NCBI RefSeq assembly: GCF_028464065.1
Contig: NZ_CP116808.1
Span: forward strand, 2,881,501-2,945,500
Length of the DNA stretch: 64,000 bases
Origin: Saprospira sp. CCB-QB6
GTDB lineage: Bacteria; Bacteroidota; Bacteroidia; Chitinophagales; Saprospiraceae
Direction of reading: 5' to 3'
The notes below the pieces were generated by a model. It saw only the letters and a program-made list of their open reading frames with translations. It made no database searches and was not told the origin of the DNA. Below are positions 1-8,608 of the stretch, piece after piece. A program made the translations under genes and the position numbers. Every line of letters starts with the position of its first letter. The first letter of the stretch is position 1.

Positions 1-1271
1 AAACAAGCTTTAGAGTTAGTTTAAAACCAATGTTTTATGGGGCATCTTATAATCAGCATTATGGGCGTGAAGAGATAGATAGCTTTGTTAATAGGTCACT
101 TAAGACTCCATATAAAGAGTTGTATTTCTGGGCAGGATACTTTTTTTATGAGACAGATCCTGACCGAAATAAGTTTTGGGATGCGTTTGCAAAGGATATT
201 GTTGGCCAAACGCATGATTTAGAAAAAAAGGTAATAGCATTTTTTGAAAAAAAAATAGGACCTGAAATCTACCACTATATTCAACTTTATAATCAATATT
301 ATAAGGAATTTTCTAAGAGAGGAATAAGCCCAAAGGGAGTAAATTTGATATTGGAAGGGACCTCGATAATACGTAGTGAATATCATTTGGGGCTAAATGA
401 TAATACCGTAGATTTGTTGACAGGGTTTATTGACTGGAAATCTGGTGATTCAGAAGGTTCTTTGATTAACTTCTTTCTTCAAGAAGAGCTGATATCTTTA
501 CATATAGACGGTCTCTCCTCCGGGGAGGAAGCTATGCTACTGCTCTTTTCTAGGCTCAATAATCGTTTAGAAGGTAAAGAAGGGGCTTACCTTCTCTTCC
601 TTGATGAAGCGGACCTAGGTTTTCATCCCGATTGGCAAAAGAAGTACTTAGGCTTCCTGTTAGAGAGTTTGGGTGTTCTTTTTCCAGATATCACTTTCCA
701 GTTGATTCTAGCTACCCACTCTCCATTCATCCTCTCGGATATTCCCGAGTCTAACTGTATCTTCTTAAAGAAGGATGAAGAGGGTTATAGCAAGGTAGAT
801 GAGGGCTTAGCTATCAGTAATACTTTTGGGGCTAATATACATGAGCTCTTAGCTGATGCTTTTTTTATGAAAGGGGGGCTTATTGGAGATTTTGCTAAGG
901 AGAAGATCAATGCTCTGCTAAAGGATTTAATTGAACTGAAACAGCTAAAGCGCTTGATTGAGTTAAAGGAGAAAAGTGATGAAGCAAAAACAGATGCAGA
1001 TCAAGCAGAAATCAAAAAGCTAGAAGCTAATATATCGCTACTAAAAGAAAGTAAGCAGATTGATAGCCTTCGGGAGATATTTGATTCGGAAATCAAAAAG
1101 ATAGGAGATTTAAAGAAAACAGCGCAGCTAGTAGGAGAGCCCCTTATTCGCTATAAACTTCAAGAGCTAATATATGAGCTTACTGAGGATACAAGCTTTA
1201 TTGACGAGGAAATCAAACGCTTAGAACAACTTAAACAAACAGGACGAAATGATAAAAATAGAAAGCTATAA
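1..1271 (+). CDS. AAA/SMC-type ATPase, 5'-truncated by window edge (Septu PtuA-like)
   Basis: The reading frame is open from the left edge of the window, so the ATG at 30 is probably internal. No Walker A motif is visible and it must lie upstream. Visible ABC/SMC-type elements, counted from the ATG at 30, are a signature-like SSGEE near residue 163, a Walker B strand LLFLDEADLGFHP near 187, and an H-loop ATHSPF near 228. A charged helical stretch follows (residues about 290-350) that looks like a short coiled coil. The next gene, an HNH nuclease, overlaps by 23 bp, so translation is probably coupled. An ATPase of this kind paired with an HNH protein is the layout of Septu antiphage systems and of the PtuAB effectors of some retrons. 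The pair is clearly richer in A/T than the rest of the window, which suits horizontal transfer. The family assignment is by motif and context only; other OLD/RecF-like ATPases remain possible. Confidence 0.75.
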   Translation, partial: TSFRVSLKPMFYGASYNQHYGREEIDSFVNRSLKTPYKELYFWAGYFFYETDPDRNKFWDAFAKDIVGQTHDLEKKVIAFFEKKIGPEIYHYIQLYNQYYKEFSKRGISPKGVNLILEGTSIIRSEYHLGLNDNTVDLLTGFIDWKSGDSEGSLINFFLQEELISLHIDGLSSGEEAMLLLFSRLNNRLEGKEGAYLLFLDEADLGFHPDWQKKYLGFLLESLGVLFPDITFQLILATHSPFILSDIPESNCIFLKKDEEGYSKVDEGLAISNTFGANIHELLADAFFMKGGLIGDFAKEKINALLKDLIELKQLKRLIELKEKSDEAKTDADQAEIKKLEANISLLKESKQIDSLREIFDSEIKKIGDLKKTAQLVGEPLIRYKLQELIYELTEDTSFIDEEIKRLEQLKQTGRNDKNRKL

Positions 1272-2370
1272 TCCTAGTAGTAAGAAATATGTTGCCAAGT
1301 ATTATGCAAAAGATATTTCAGATGAGTTAATTGCTAGAGTTAAGTTTTTAAGGGCGTATAACAATGCAGGAGGAAATGCTAATATTAAAAAAAATATATA
1401 TGATAGTTGTAGTGTAAATGGGAAGACAAAAAATACACTACTTGAAAAAGTATTTTACTCTTCACATGAAGGTAGAATTACGAAAGATAATCATTCTGAA
1501 AAAGCCTTTACCGCTAGTCAATTTAAAACTTGTGTAGCTGATGAGGAATTTATGGAATGGCTAGAATCTAATTTAACAGAGCTTATATTGGCAAAACCTC
1601 AAAGGTTGATAGATTTAGAGGAGGATTTAAAAAACAATTTAACGGGAGGTAGTAACACATATAGCCAGTATAAAAAATTTATAATGGAAATATGTATTCC
1701 ATATAGTTCATTAGCTAATGCTAAAATTAGAAGGTGGACCAATAAGCGTCTAGTCCAAGAGATTGGTGCCAAAACCTGTTATTATTGTAATCGACAGTAT
1801 GTAATAACAGTTGATTTAGCTGAAGATAAGCAGAGGGCTACAGCTCAGTTGGATCATTTTTTTCCACAATCAAAGCATCCTATTTTAGGCTTGTCATTTT
1901 ATAATTTGATCCCTAGTTGTGGTCCTTGTAATCGTATTAAGTCAGATGCTCCTTTTGAATTGAGTACTCATATACATCCTTATTTAGAAGATTTTGGAAG
2001 AGATGGAATGTGGTATTATGATGGGGAGGATGTTGATAGCATCTTAGGACAAGATGAAAATTTTGAAATTAAAATGGAGCCAAGAGGGGCTAAGAGCGCA
2101 AAAATAGAGGGCAATCTCAATGTATTTGTGTTAAGGGAGCTTTACGATCAATCCCATAGAGACTTGGTAAGAGAGCTAATTCGTAAGAAATATGCATTTG
2201 GTAATGCCTATTTGTCTAATTTAATTAGGACATTTCCTGCTGCAGGCTTGACAAAAAAAGAAGCATACCAGCTACTATATCATAATTATTTGGATCCCAA
2301 AGATTTTTATAAGCGCCCCTTATCTAAGCTAACAAGGGATATTTTAGAGCAGTTAGGTGTACCCTTGTAG
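1249..2370 (+). CDS. HNH endonuclease, Septu PtuB-like
   Basis: The protein has 373 residues. A zinc-binding HNH core is clear: C177-x-x-C180, then LDHFFPQS with D202/H203, then YNLIPSCGPCN with N219, C224, C227 and N228. This order (CxxC, DHxxP.S, NL.P.C..CN) is the usual treble-clef HNH fold of PtuB-like and McrA-like nucleases. The first 160 residues are lysine-rich and not recognised; the last 140 are also unassigned. The start overlaps the ATPase gene by 23 bp, so the two form one operon. The inferred role is a DNA-cutting effector controlled by the ATPase, probably in phage defence. A G/C-rich repeat and a different gene on the other strand follow at once, so the operon ends here. Confidence 0.8.
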   Translation: MIKIESYNPSSKKYVAKYYAKDISDELIARVKFLRAYNNAGGNANIKKNIYDSCSVNGKTKNTLLEKVFYSSHEGRITKDNHSEKAFTASQFKTCVADEEFMEWLESNLTELILAKPQRLIDLEEDLKNNLTGGSNTYSQYKKFIMEICIPYSSLANAKIRRWTNKRLVQEIGAKTCYYCNRQYVITVDLAEDKQRATAQLDHFFPQSKHPILGLSFYNLIPSCGPCNRIKSDAPFELSTHIHPYLEDFGRDGMWYYDGEDVDSILGQDENFEIKMEPRGAKSAKIEGNLNVFVLRELYDQSHRDLVRELIRKKYAFGNAYLSNLIRTFPAAGLTKKEAYQLLYHNYLDPKDFYKRPLSKLTRDILEQLGVPL

Positions 2371-2433
2371 CAGAGATAAGCTTTTTTTTAGCTTAAAAAG
2401 GCTGTCTCAGCTCCTAATAAACTGATATCATCA

Positions 2434-2586
2434 AGCGGCGAAGCCGCTATGGCTGAAGGCCAAGGCCTAGCGATGTGCAGCAGTGGCCCGCAGGGCCAGA
2501 CCGAGCCGCCGCAGGCGGCGAAGGGCCGAGCAGACCTGCGAGCTGCGAAACGTAGCGCCGCAAGGCGAAGCCGCAGCGGAGGCCCC
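2434..2586 (-). repeat. G/C-rich hypervariable-hairpin element, copy 1
   Basis: Minus orientation, with the head (GGGGCCT) lying just downstream of the stop of the glycosyltransferase gene. Hairpin 2 has the stem GCCGCC-tgc-GGCGGC and hairpin 3 has GGCCC-tgc-GGGCC. The tail AGGCC can pair with the head GGCCT. Confidence 0.9.
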
Positions 2587-2632
2587 AAAACAACAGCATC
2601 TAGTATATACTTATATTAACTAGCAGCAAGAC

Positions 2633-4303
2633 CTATTGGGGCAAAAGTAATTGGGGCCAAGCCGCTGCGGGATCAGTGATTTCGAGGAGGAGAATGGCCC
2701 CCTCTTTTTGGTTGTCGATTAGTTTTAGGGGAAGTTGTTCTTGGCCCTGATAATAGGCCTGTACCAAAGGGGGGAGCTCCTCCCAGCTAGTATTGCTTTG
2801 ATAGCGACTAAAGGCATTGAGCAATAAATAGTAGCGAGTATTGGGCTGGGGCTGTTCTTGAGCCGTCTGTTGGTAGTTCCAAAAAAGGACCTGAGATTGG
2901 GGGGCAAACTGCATATAGTATTCGCCAAAATTGCGCTGTACAGGATTGCTAATCACTATGGCTGCCTGCTGCTGATCGGGAGAGAAATGCCGCAGGATCA
3001 GTTCCCGCTGCTCGATATAGCCTTGGGTTTTGGCATATTGCATACTTTGGTAAGTGGGGTAGGCCAAAGCCAAAATAAAGAGCGACATACTGAGTGCTCG
3101 TGCCCCAACCATTAAGCGCTGGGGAGAAAGGGCAAAAAGGGAAAGGGCCAAGGCCCAGCCGCCAATAGATAGGGCATTGCCATAGCCCAGCCAATAGGCT
3201 AAGCCGGTCCAAAACCACAAGGGCAGCAGTAGTCCAAGCGCATACTGCTTGCGCTGCCAAAAGGCCTGCAAATAAGGGGCGGCGGCGATGGCGGCCAAGG
3301 GGGCCAAATATAAAAAGTGACGGACATCTGTGCCGCACATGGGCACATAAGCCTTATAAGAAATCGTCATGAAGTAAGCCGAAAAAACACTAAGGCCTAA
3401 GCTAAGGCTCCAAAAGGCGGACTCGCTGTCCATTTTCCAGCGCTTGCCTTTTAGGAAAAAGAGACTGCCTAGGCCCAGGCCCAAAACAGGCAGCAAACCG
3501 CTGCGAAGAAATAAAAGGCCCAAACCATAGCTAATGCGCTCTAGTAAATGGGAAATTGGGAGCTGGTCGTAGCTGCAGGGATTGAAATAACTGCCTAGCT
3601 CGATGGCTTTGAAGCGATAGAGAAAACTACCTGTTTGGCCATAAATAACCCCAAAATAAAGGGCAAAAAAGAGGATCGAAAAGCCAATCGCCCAAGCCCA
3701 AAAGGCGAGGTATTCGCGGCGGTAAACATCTAAAATAAAGAAGACAAAAAAGACGGGCAGGGATAAGATAATGGTCTCTTTGGCCCAAAAAGAATAGAGT
3801 AAAATCAGGCTAAAGCTCAGGGCATAGGGCCAGCTTGGACCAGCCTGCCGCTTAAAGCGGAGCCGCCAAAGACATAGAAAAAGCCCTAAGGTCCCTAAAG
3901 CGACTAGAATGTCGGGCATGACCTTATCCGAATAAAATAGGCTCCATTCATTGAAGAAAAAGAGCAGAACGCCCCAGATGCCAGCCCCTTTCCAAGAGCC
4001 GCCCAAACTCCAAAAGATCAGTAGGGCCGTGGCGCCCGTGATGAGCATGGCGGGGAGGGCCCCAGCAAAATCATTGATGCCAAAAAGGGAATAGGATAGG
4101 GCCGTGGGGAAGATGGTCCCCCAGCGATAGGCATAGTGGTCGTCGCCTAAATGAAACTGCCCCTGCACTAATTGAGCGGCCTGATACATATAGCCCATGA
4201 CATCATCATAGCCATAGTGACCATAATAGCCAAAAAAATAATGTCCCAACAACAGGAGCGAAAGTAGGGCAGTAAGGCCCAAATAGGAGAGAAGTGATTT
4301 CAT
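2633..4303 (-). CDS. GT39/ArnT-like membrane glycosyltransferase
   Basis: Polytopic membrane protein of 556 residues from the chosen start. The frame is open to 4435, but the ATG at 4303 begins a typical signal-anchor (MKSLLSYLGLTALLSLLLLG) and the upstream extension runs into a GGGTTTCAACCC hairpin, so 4303 is preferred. After the first membrane helix comes GYDDVMGY, matching the acidic (D/E)D motif in the first periplasmic loop of protein-mannosyl- and ArnT-type GT39 enzymes. About ten further hydrophobic segments follow, then a soluble C-terminal part with ISNPVQRNFGEYYMQFAPQ. Such enzymes move sugars from polyprenyl-phosphate donors on the outer face of the inner membrane; the acceptor is unknown. 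The gene stands alone, with a large hairpin array upstream and a G/C-rich element directly after its stop. Confidence 0.75.
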   Translation of the reverse strand: MKSLLSYLGLTALLSLLLLGHYFFGYYGHYGYDDVMGYMYQAAQLVQGQFHLGDDHYAYRWGTIFPTALSYSLFGINDFAGALPAMLITGATALLIFWSLGGSWKGAGIWGVLLFFFNEWSLFYSDKVMPDILVALGTLGLFLCLWRLRFKRQAGPSWPYALSFSLILLYSFWAKETIILSLPVFFVFFILDVYRREYLAFWAWAIGFSILFFALYFGVIYGQTGSFLYRFKAIELGSYFNPCSYDQLPISHLLERISYGLGLLFLRSGLLPVLGLGLGSLFFLKGKRWKMDSESAFWSLSLGLSVFSAYFMTISYKAYVPMCGTDVRHFLYLAPLAAIAAAPYLQAFWQRKQYALGLLLPLWFWTGLAYWLGYGNALSIGGWALALSLFALSPQRLMVGARALSMSLFILALAYPTYQSMQYAKTQGYIEQRELILRHFSPDQQQAAIVISNPVQRNFGEYYMQFAPQSQVLFWNYQQTAQEQPQPNTRYYLLLNAFSRYQSNTSWEELPPLVQAYYQGQEQLPLKLIDNQKEGAILLLEITDPAAAWPQLLLPQ

Positions 4304-4417
4304 GCTGCTTGTTCTTGGGCCAAAGGTAAGCAGTGGAGGGCAGAAGAAAAAAGAAGATATAGATTGCTGTGGGTTAAAAATGTTAGCTAGCAAAAACGGT
4401 CCGCAGGGCAAGTTAAA

Positions 4418-4716
4418 AGCTGTGGAGGGTTTCAACCCTCCACGCTATGGATCTAGGCTGTTTTTTGTTGTCTGGCTGTAGGTTTCAACCTACAGGTATA
4501 TAGTAATTCAAAAGACCAAGAGCGGCTAATGATCGCCTAGGGCCAAGCCCCTAGGCGCAGAAAAAGGCTGTAGGTTAAAACCAACAGCCAACTAACAATT
4601 GAATTTTGTTTTAGCTGGAGGGTTAAAACCCTCCATAATTAAACAGGGGGTATTTTTTAGTTAGCCTAGGGCCTTGGCCCTAGGGGGATAGATGGGGGTA
4701 GATATGGATGACAAAA
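4418..4716. repeat. Cluster of single GGTTNNAACC hairpins
   Basis: Non-coding stretch with perfect or near-perfect palindromes. GGAGGGTTTCAACCCTCC lies around 4425-4442, CTGTAGGTTTCAACCTACAG near 4480, CTGTAGGTTAAAACC near 4569, and GGAGGGTTAAAACCCTCC near 4618. Two CCTAGGG-type palindromes lie at about 4536-4557 and 4663-4686. These are the same hairpin types that make up the tandem array to the right. Confidence 0.8.
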
Positions 4717-6104
4717 AAGACCTGTAGGTTAAAACCTACAGCAAGCGGCTGACCAATAGGGGCGATAAAAAAGAAGCCGAGGGTTAAAACCCTCAGCTCC
4801 TAATGAGAAAAGATTATTCTGGGCGGAAGGTTTCAACCTTCCGCTCAGCTGCAGGCTGTACTAAAGGTCCTTTGTTGCTGTGGGTTTTAACCCACAGGTA
4901 TTATAATTCCTAACAACTAAAGTAGTTAATTCAAAGGACCTGTAGGTTAAAACCTACAGCAAGCGGCTGACCAATAGGGGCGATAAAAAAGGAGCCGAGG
5001 GTTGAAACCCTCAGCTCCTAATGAGAAAAGATTATTCTGGGCGGAAGGTTTCAACCTTCCGCTCAGCTGCAGGCTGTACTAAAGGTCCTTTGTTGCTGTG
5101 GGTTTTAACCCACAGGTATTATAATTCCTACGAACTAAAGCATTTAATTCAAAGGACCTGTAGGTTTTAACCTACAGCAAGCGGCTGGCCAATAGGGGCA
5201 ATAAAAAGGAGCCGAGGGTTGAAACCCTCAGCTCCTAATGAGAAAATTATTCTGGGCGGAAGGTTGAAACCTTCCGCTCAGCTGCAGGCTGTACTAAAGG
5301 TCCTTTGTTGCTGTGGGTTTTAACCCACAGGTATTATAATTCCTAACAACTAAAGCATTTAATTCAAAGGACCTGTAGGTTTTAACCTACAGCAAGCGGC
5401 TGGCCAATAGGGGCAATAAAAAGGAGCCGAGGGTTGAAACCCTCAGCTCCTAATGAGAAAATTATTCTGGGCGGAAGGTTGAAACCTTCCGCTCAGCTGC
5501 AGGCTGTACTAAAGGTCCTTTGTTGCTGTGGGTTTTAACCCACAGGTATTATAATTCCTAACAACTAAAGCATTTAATTCAAAGGACCTGTAGGTTTTAA
5601 CCTACAGCAAGCGGCTGGCCAATAGGGGCAATAAAAAGGAGCCGAGGGTTGAAACCCTCAGCTCCTAATGAGAAAATTATTCTGGGCGGAAGGTTGAAAC
5701 CTTCCGCTCAGCTGCAGGCTGTACTAAAGGTCCTTTGTTGCTGTGGGTTTTAACCCACAGGTATTATAATTCCTAACAACTAAAGCATTTAATTCAAAGG
5801 ACCTGTAGGTTTTAACCTACAGCAAGCGGCTGGCCAATAGGGGCAATAAAAAGGAGCCGAGGGTTGAAACCCTCAGCTCCTAATGAGAAAATTATTCTGG
5901 GCGGAAGGTTGAAACCTTCCGCTCAGCTGCAGGCTGTACTAAAGGTCCTTTGTTGCTGTGGGTTTTAACCCACAGGTATTATAATTCCTAACAACTAAAG
6001 CATTTAATTCAAAGGACCTGTAGGTTTTAACCTACAGCAAGCGGCTGACCAATAGGGGCGATAAAAAAGGAGCCGAGGGTTGAAACCCTCAGCTCCTAAT
6101 GAGT
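4717..6104. repeat. 215-bp tandem array of four-hairpin units (six full, one partial)
   Basis: Unit starts, taken at AAAGgACCTG, are 4717, 4933, 5151, 5366, 5581, 5796 and 6011. The last four spacings are exactly 215 bp and those units are almost identical, while the first two differ more, so the array has grown recently. Each unit holds four palindromes in a fixed order: CTGTAGG..CCTACAG, GAGGG..CCCTC, GGAAGG..CCTTCC and GTGGG..CCCAC, each centred on GGTTNNAACC. No gene is seen inside. The array lies upstream of the glycosyltransferase and directly downstream of mutL, both on the minus strand. Confidence 0.9.
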
Positions 6105-6129
6105 AAGATTGGAGTGGCCGATAGTCGAA

Positions 6130-8001
6130 TTAAGACTCGAAGCGTCTATCTAGTTCTTCAAAATTGTAGCGAATAAAGCAGCGGCGTCCTCTGGGGGATC
6201 GCTCTGGGTTTTCGCAGGCAAAGAGCCGATCAATTAGGGCCTGCATTTCGAGCGGGCTAAGCCGCTTGGGTTGTTGTTTGGCCATGCGCATAGCCATAGC
6301 TCTGGCCATATTTTGTTCAAAGGAAAGAGAAAGGGATTGGCCCAATTGGTATTGCTCCAAGATTTCTTCTAGCCAGCCATCTTCTTCGCCCAATTGTTCT
6401 AAATAGGCGGGTACCGAAGAGATGACAAAGGTCGTTTCGCCCATAGGGACCAATTCAAAGCCCAAGCTTTTGAGCTGGGGCAGCAGCTCTTGTAAGAGCT
6501 TGGCATCCCGCAAATTCAGGCTAACACTAATAGGGAAGAGGCTGTGTTGTTGGACCAGCCGCTTATGTTCTAGCCGCTGCAAATAATCATCATAAAGGAT
6601 GCGCTCTAGGGCGGTCTGCTGATGAATCAATAAATAACCCGCTCTTAGGGGGCTAATCATATAGCCTTGGCCCAAATAAAAGAGCTCTTGTTTGGGGCCT
6701 TGGCCCATTTGCAGGGTCTCTTCTTCTTCCTGTTCAAAGAGTGGGGTTTGCTTAGAGAGCTTGGAGGGAAGCAGCTGTTGTTCTTCCTCCTCCTCATCTT
6801 GTAAATCAGCATAGAGCTTCTCCCAATGGGCCAGATTGTTCCGTTCCTGCTCCGTTTTTTGAGGGGGACGATAGCCGCCACCACCGCCGCTAGTTGTAGA
6901 CTTTGGGCTGCTCGTTTTTGTATTGGAAAATAGCTGTTGTTTTTCCATCCGCTCCCGCTCCAATTGCTTACTAATGCTCGACTCCTGCTCAAAGTCGATG
7001 CTAGGCGTCACATGATGTTGGGCCAAAGCATGGCGGGTACAGACTCTAAGGTAATTATAGATCAGTCGCTCATCCTCAAACTTAATTTCTTGTTTGCTGG
7101 GGTGGACATTCACATCAATTTTGGCGGGATCTAGCTCAAAGAAAACCACATAAATGGGATACATCTTTTGTGGGAGTAGATCTTCATAGGCCTGAAAAAG
7201 CGCATGTTGCAAATAATTACTTTTGATATAGCGCTGATTGACGTAGAAATACTGATCGCCACGCATCTTGCGGGCAAAATCAGGCTTGCCCACATAGCCC
7301 CAAATCTTAATAATATCGGTCTCTTCAGAGATGGGAATTAAGGCTTGAGCGTATTTCTTCCCCAATACCTGAATAATCCGTTGTTTGAGGTTGCTGGCGG
7401 GCAGATGAAACTGCTTTTGGCCATTGTGGTGCAAAGAGAAAAAGATATCGGGATGGGCAATGGCAATCTGCTGAAATTCATCGAGCACATGCTTAAATTC
7501 TACCTTATCCGATTTGAGAAAGTTGCGTCTAGCGGGAATATTGTAAAAGAGGTTCTTGACCGAAATGCTGGTCCCCGCAGCAGCCTGACAAGGCTCTTGA
7601 GAGAGCAATTCAGAACCTTCTACCTGTAGACGAACGCCCAGTTCCTCGCCCCGCTTTTTGGTCCGCATTTCCACCTGGGCCACGGCAGCAATAGAGGCTA
7701 GAGCCTCGCCCCGAAAGCCCATGGTATGCAGATTAAAAAGGTCTTCTGCCTTTTGAATCTTAGAGGTGGCATGTCGCTCAAAACTCATCCGAGCATCCGT
7801 TTCGCTCATCCCAATGCCATCATCCACCAACTGAATGAGGGTTTTTCCCGCATCATTGATAATCAGGCGAATGTTTTGAGCTCCTGCATCAATGGCGTTT
7901 TCCATCAATTCTTTGACTACAGAAGCGGGCCGTTGCACCACTTCTCCGGCTGCAATTTGGTTGGCAATATGGTCGGGCAATAGGCGAATAAGATCTGCCA
8001 T
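6130..8001 (-). CDS. mutL: DNA mismatch repair protein MutL
   Basis: MutL couples mismatch recognition by MutS to strand removal. This copy has 623 residues, typical in length. The N-terminal GHKL ATPase is intact: ELMENAIDAGA (about 31-41), DDGIGM (60-65) and MGFRGEALASI (94-104). The transducer domain carries VNVHPSKQEIKF near 298. A low-complexity linker with a Gly run and acidic stretches (about 355-435) leads to the C-terminal dimerisation domain. The site where endonuclease-type MutL proteins have DQHA(X)2E(X)4E reads HQQTALERILYDD (460-472), so the first Asp and the His are replaced. The C-terminus ENPERSPRGRRCFIRY is family-like. It is probably co-transcribed with the small membrane-protein gene 20 bp upstream. 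The repeat array lies directly after the stop. Confidence 0.95.
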   Translation of the reverse strand: MADLIRLLPDHIANQIAAGEVVQRPASVVKELMENAIDAGAQNIRLIINDAGKTLIQLVDDGIGMSETDARMSFERHATSKIQKAEDLFNLHTMGFRGEALASIAAVAQVEMRTKKRGEELGVRLQVEGSELLSQEPCQAAAGTSISVKNLFYNIPARRNFLKSDKVEFKHVLDEFQQIAIAHPDIFFSLHHNGQKQFHLPASNLKQRIIQVLGKKYAQALIPISEETDIIKIWGYVGKPDFARKMRGDQYFYVNQRYIKSNYLQHALFQAYEDLLPQKMYPIYVVFFELDPAKIDVNVHPSKQEIKFEDERLIYNYLRVCTRHALAQHHVTPSIDFEQESSISKQLERERMEKQQLFSNTKTSSPKSTTSGGGGGYRPPQKTEQERNNLAHWEKLYADLQDEEEEEQQLLPSKLSKQTPLFEQEEEETLQMGQGPKQELFYLGQGYMISPLRAGYLLIHQQTALERILYDDYLQRLEHKRLVQQHSLFPISVSLNLRDAKLLQELLPQLKSLGFELVPMGETTFVISSVPAYLEQLGEEDGWLEEILEQYQLGQSLSLSFEQNMARAMAMRMAKQQPKRLSPLEMQALIDRLFACENPERSPRGRRCFIRYNFEELDRRFES

Positions 8002-8021
8002 AAGCGATATGAGTTAAGGGA

Positions 8022-8351
8022 CTAGGAATTGGGAAACCAAAAGTGAAGCAAGCCAGGGAGCCAGCGCTCTAGGGCCGCATAGGCCGCTGCAGTCAGAATC
8101 CCCAGAATAATCAATAGGCGCAAAATACCGCCAGACCAAAGCCCGCGATGCTCTCGCTTGGCAATCTCTCTGGCCAAACGCAGCTCTTCACGGATGCGCA
8201 TCTTGGTCACTTCACGGTCAATATTGCCCGTTTTTCGACCTTCTGCTGCACGCACACGGTTCTCCAAGGCTTCTTTGTCCGCATCGTAAAAACGCGGCTG
8301 ATAGCCAAATCCACGAGGTTCACGCCCTCCTAGTTTAAAAAATTTAAGCAT
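8022..8351 (-). CDS. Small single-pass membrane protein upstream of mutL
   Basis: 109 residues. The N-terminal half is basic and soluble (KLGGREPRGFGYQPRFYDADKE), followed by a charged helix with many R/E/K residues. One strong membrane helix near the C-terminus (LLIILGILTAAAYAALERW) places the N-terminal part in the cytoplasm. Similar small proteins beginning with a F.Y.PR.YD motif are, as far as I recall, common in Bacteroidota and of unknown function. mutL starts 20 bp downstream, so they are probably one transcript, which does not by itself imply a repair role. The ATG at 8351 is the only good start. Confidence 0.7.
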   Translation of the reverse strand: MLKFFKLGGREPRGFGYQPRFYDADKEALENRVRAAEGRKTGNIDREVTKMRIREELRLAREIAKREHRGLWSGGILRLLIILGILTAAAYAALERWLPGLLHFWFPNS

Positions 8352-8461
8352 AATTGTATTCCTATTGAGGTGAATGAAGATAACGAACTTCTATTAAAGT
8401 AAAAAGCTTTGGCAAATCTCCTAATATCTACAGCCATTTTAGCTTTTTGTTCTATTTTTTT

Positions 8462-8599
8462 GGGGCCTCCGCAGCAAAGCTGCGGCGCTACGTTTCAGGG
8501 CTCGCTATTCGCTCGGCCCTTCAGCGCTGCGCGCCTCGGTCTGGCCTGACGGCCACCCTTGCACATCGCTAGGCCATTGGCGGCGGCGTCGCCGCCGAT
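8462..8599 (+). repeat. G/C-rich hypervariable-hairpin element, copy 2
   Basis: Plus orientation. Hairpin 1 is CCGCAGC-aaa-GCTGCGG inside GGGGCCT..GCGCTACG; hairpin 2 is AGCGC-tgc-GCGCC. The tail AGGCC can pair with GGCCT. An outer GGACCAAA motif follows at 8601. It lies antisense after the lipoprotein gene at 8609. Confidence 0.9.
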
Positions 8600-8608
8600 A
8601 GGACCAAA

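Noticed and set aside
2388-2588. Small Arg/Ala-rich ORFs in G/C-rich intergenic segments, also near 8.5, 11.8, 16.8, 20.5, 27.7, 36.8, 45.3, 52.2, 55.2 and 60.5 kb
   Set aside because: They are translations of the repeat element in different frames and orientations, and no shared protein is conserved.
4304-4435. N-terminal extension of the glycosyltransferase
   Set aside because: It runs into a palindromic hairpin and precedes a typical signal anchor at the ATG at 4303.
4717-6104. CRISPR-like array of regularly spaced palindromes
   Set aside because: The sequence between palindromes is itself repeated in every unit, so there are no spacers.
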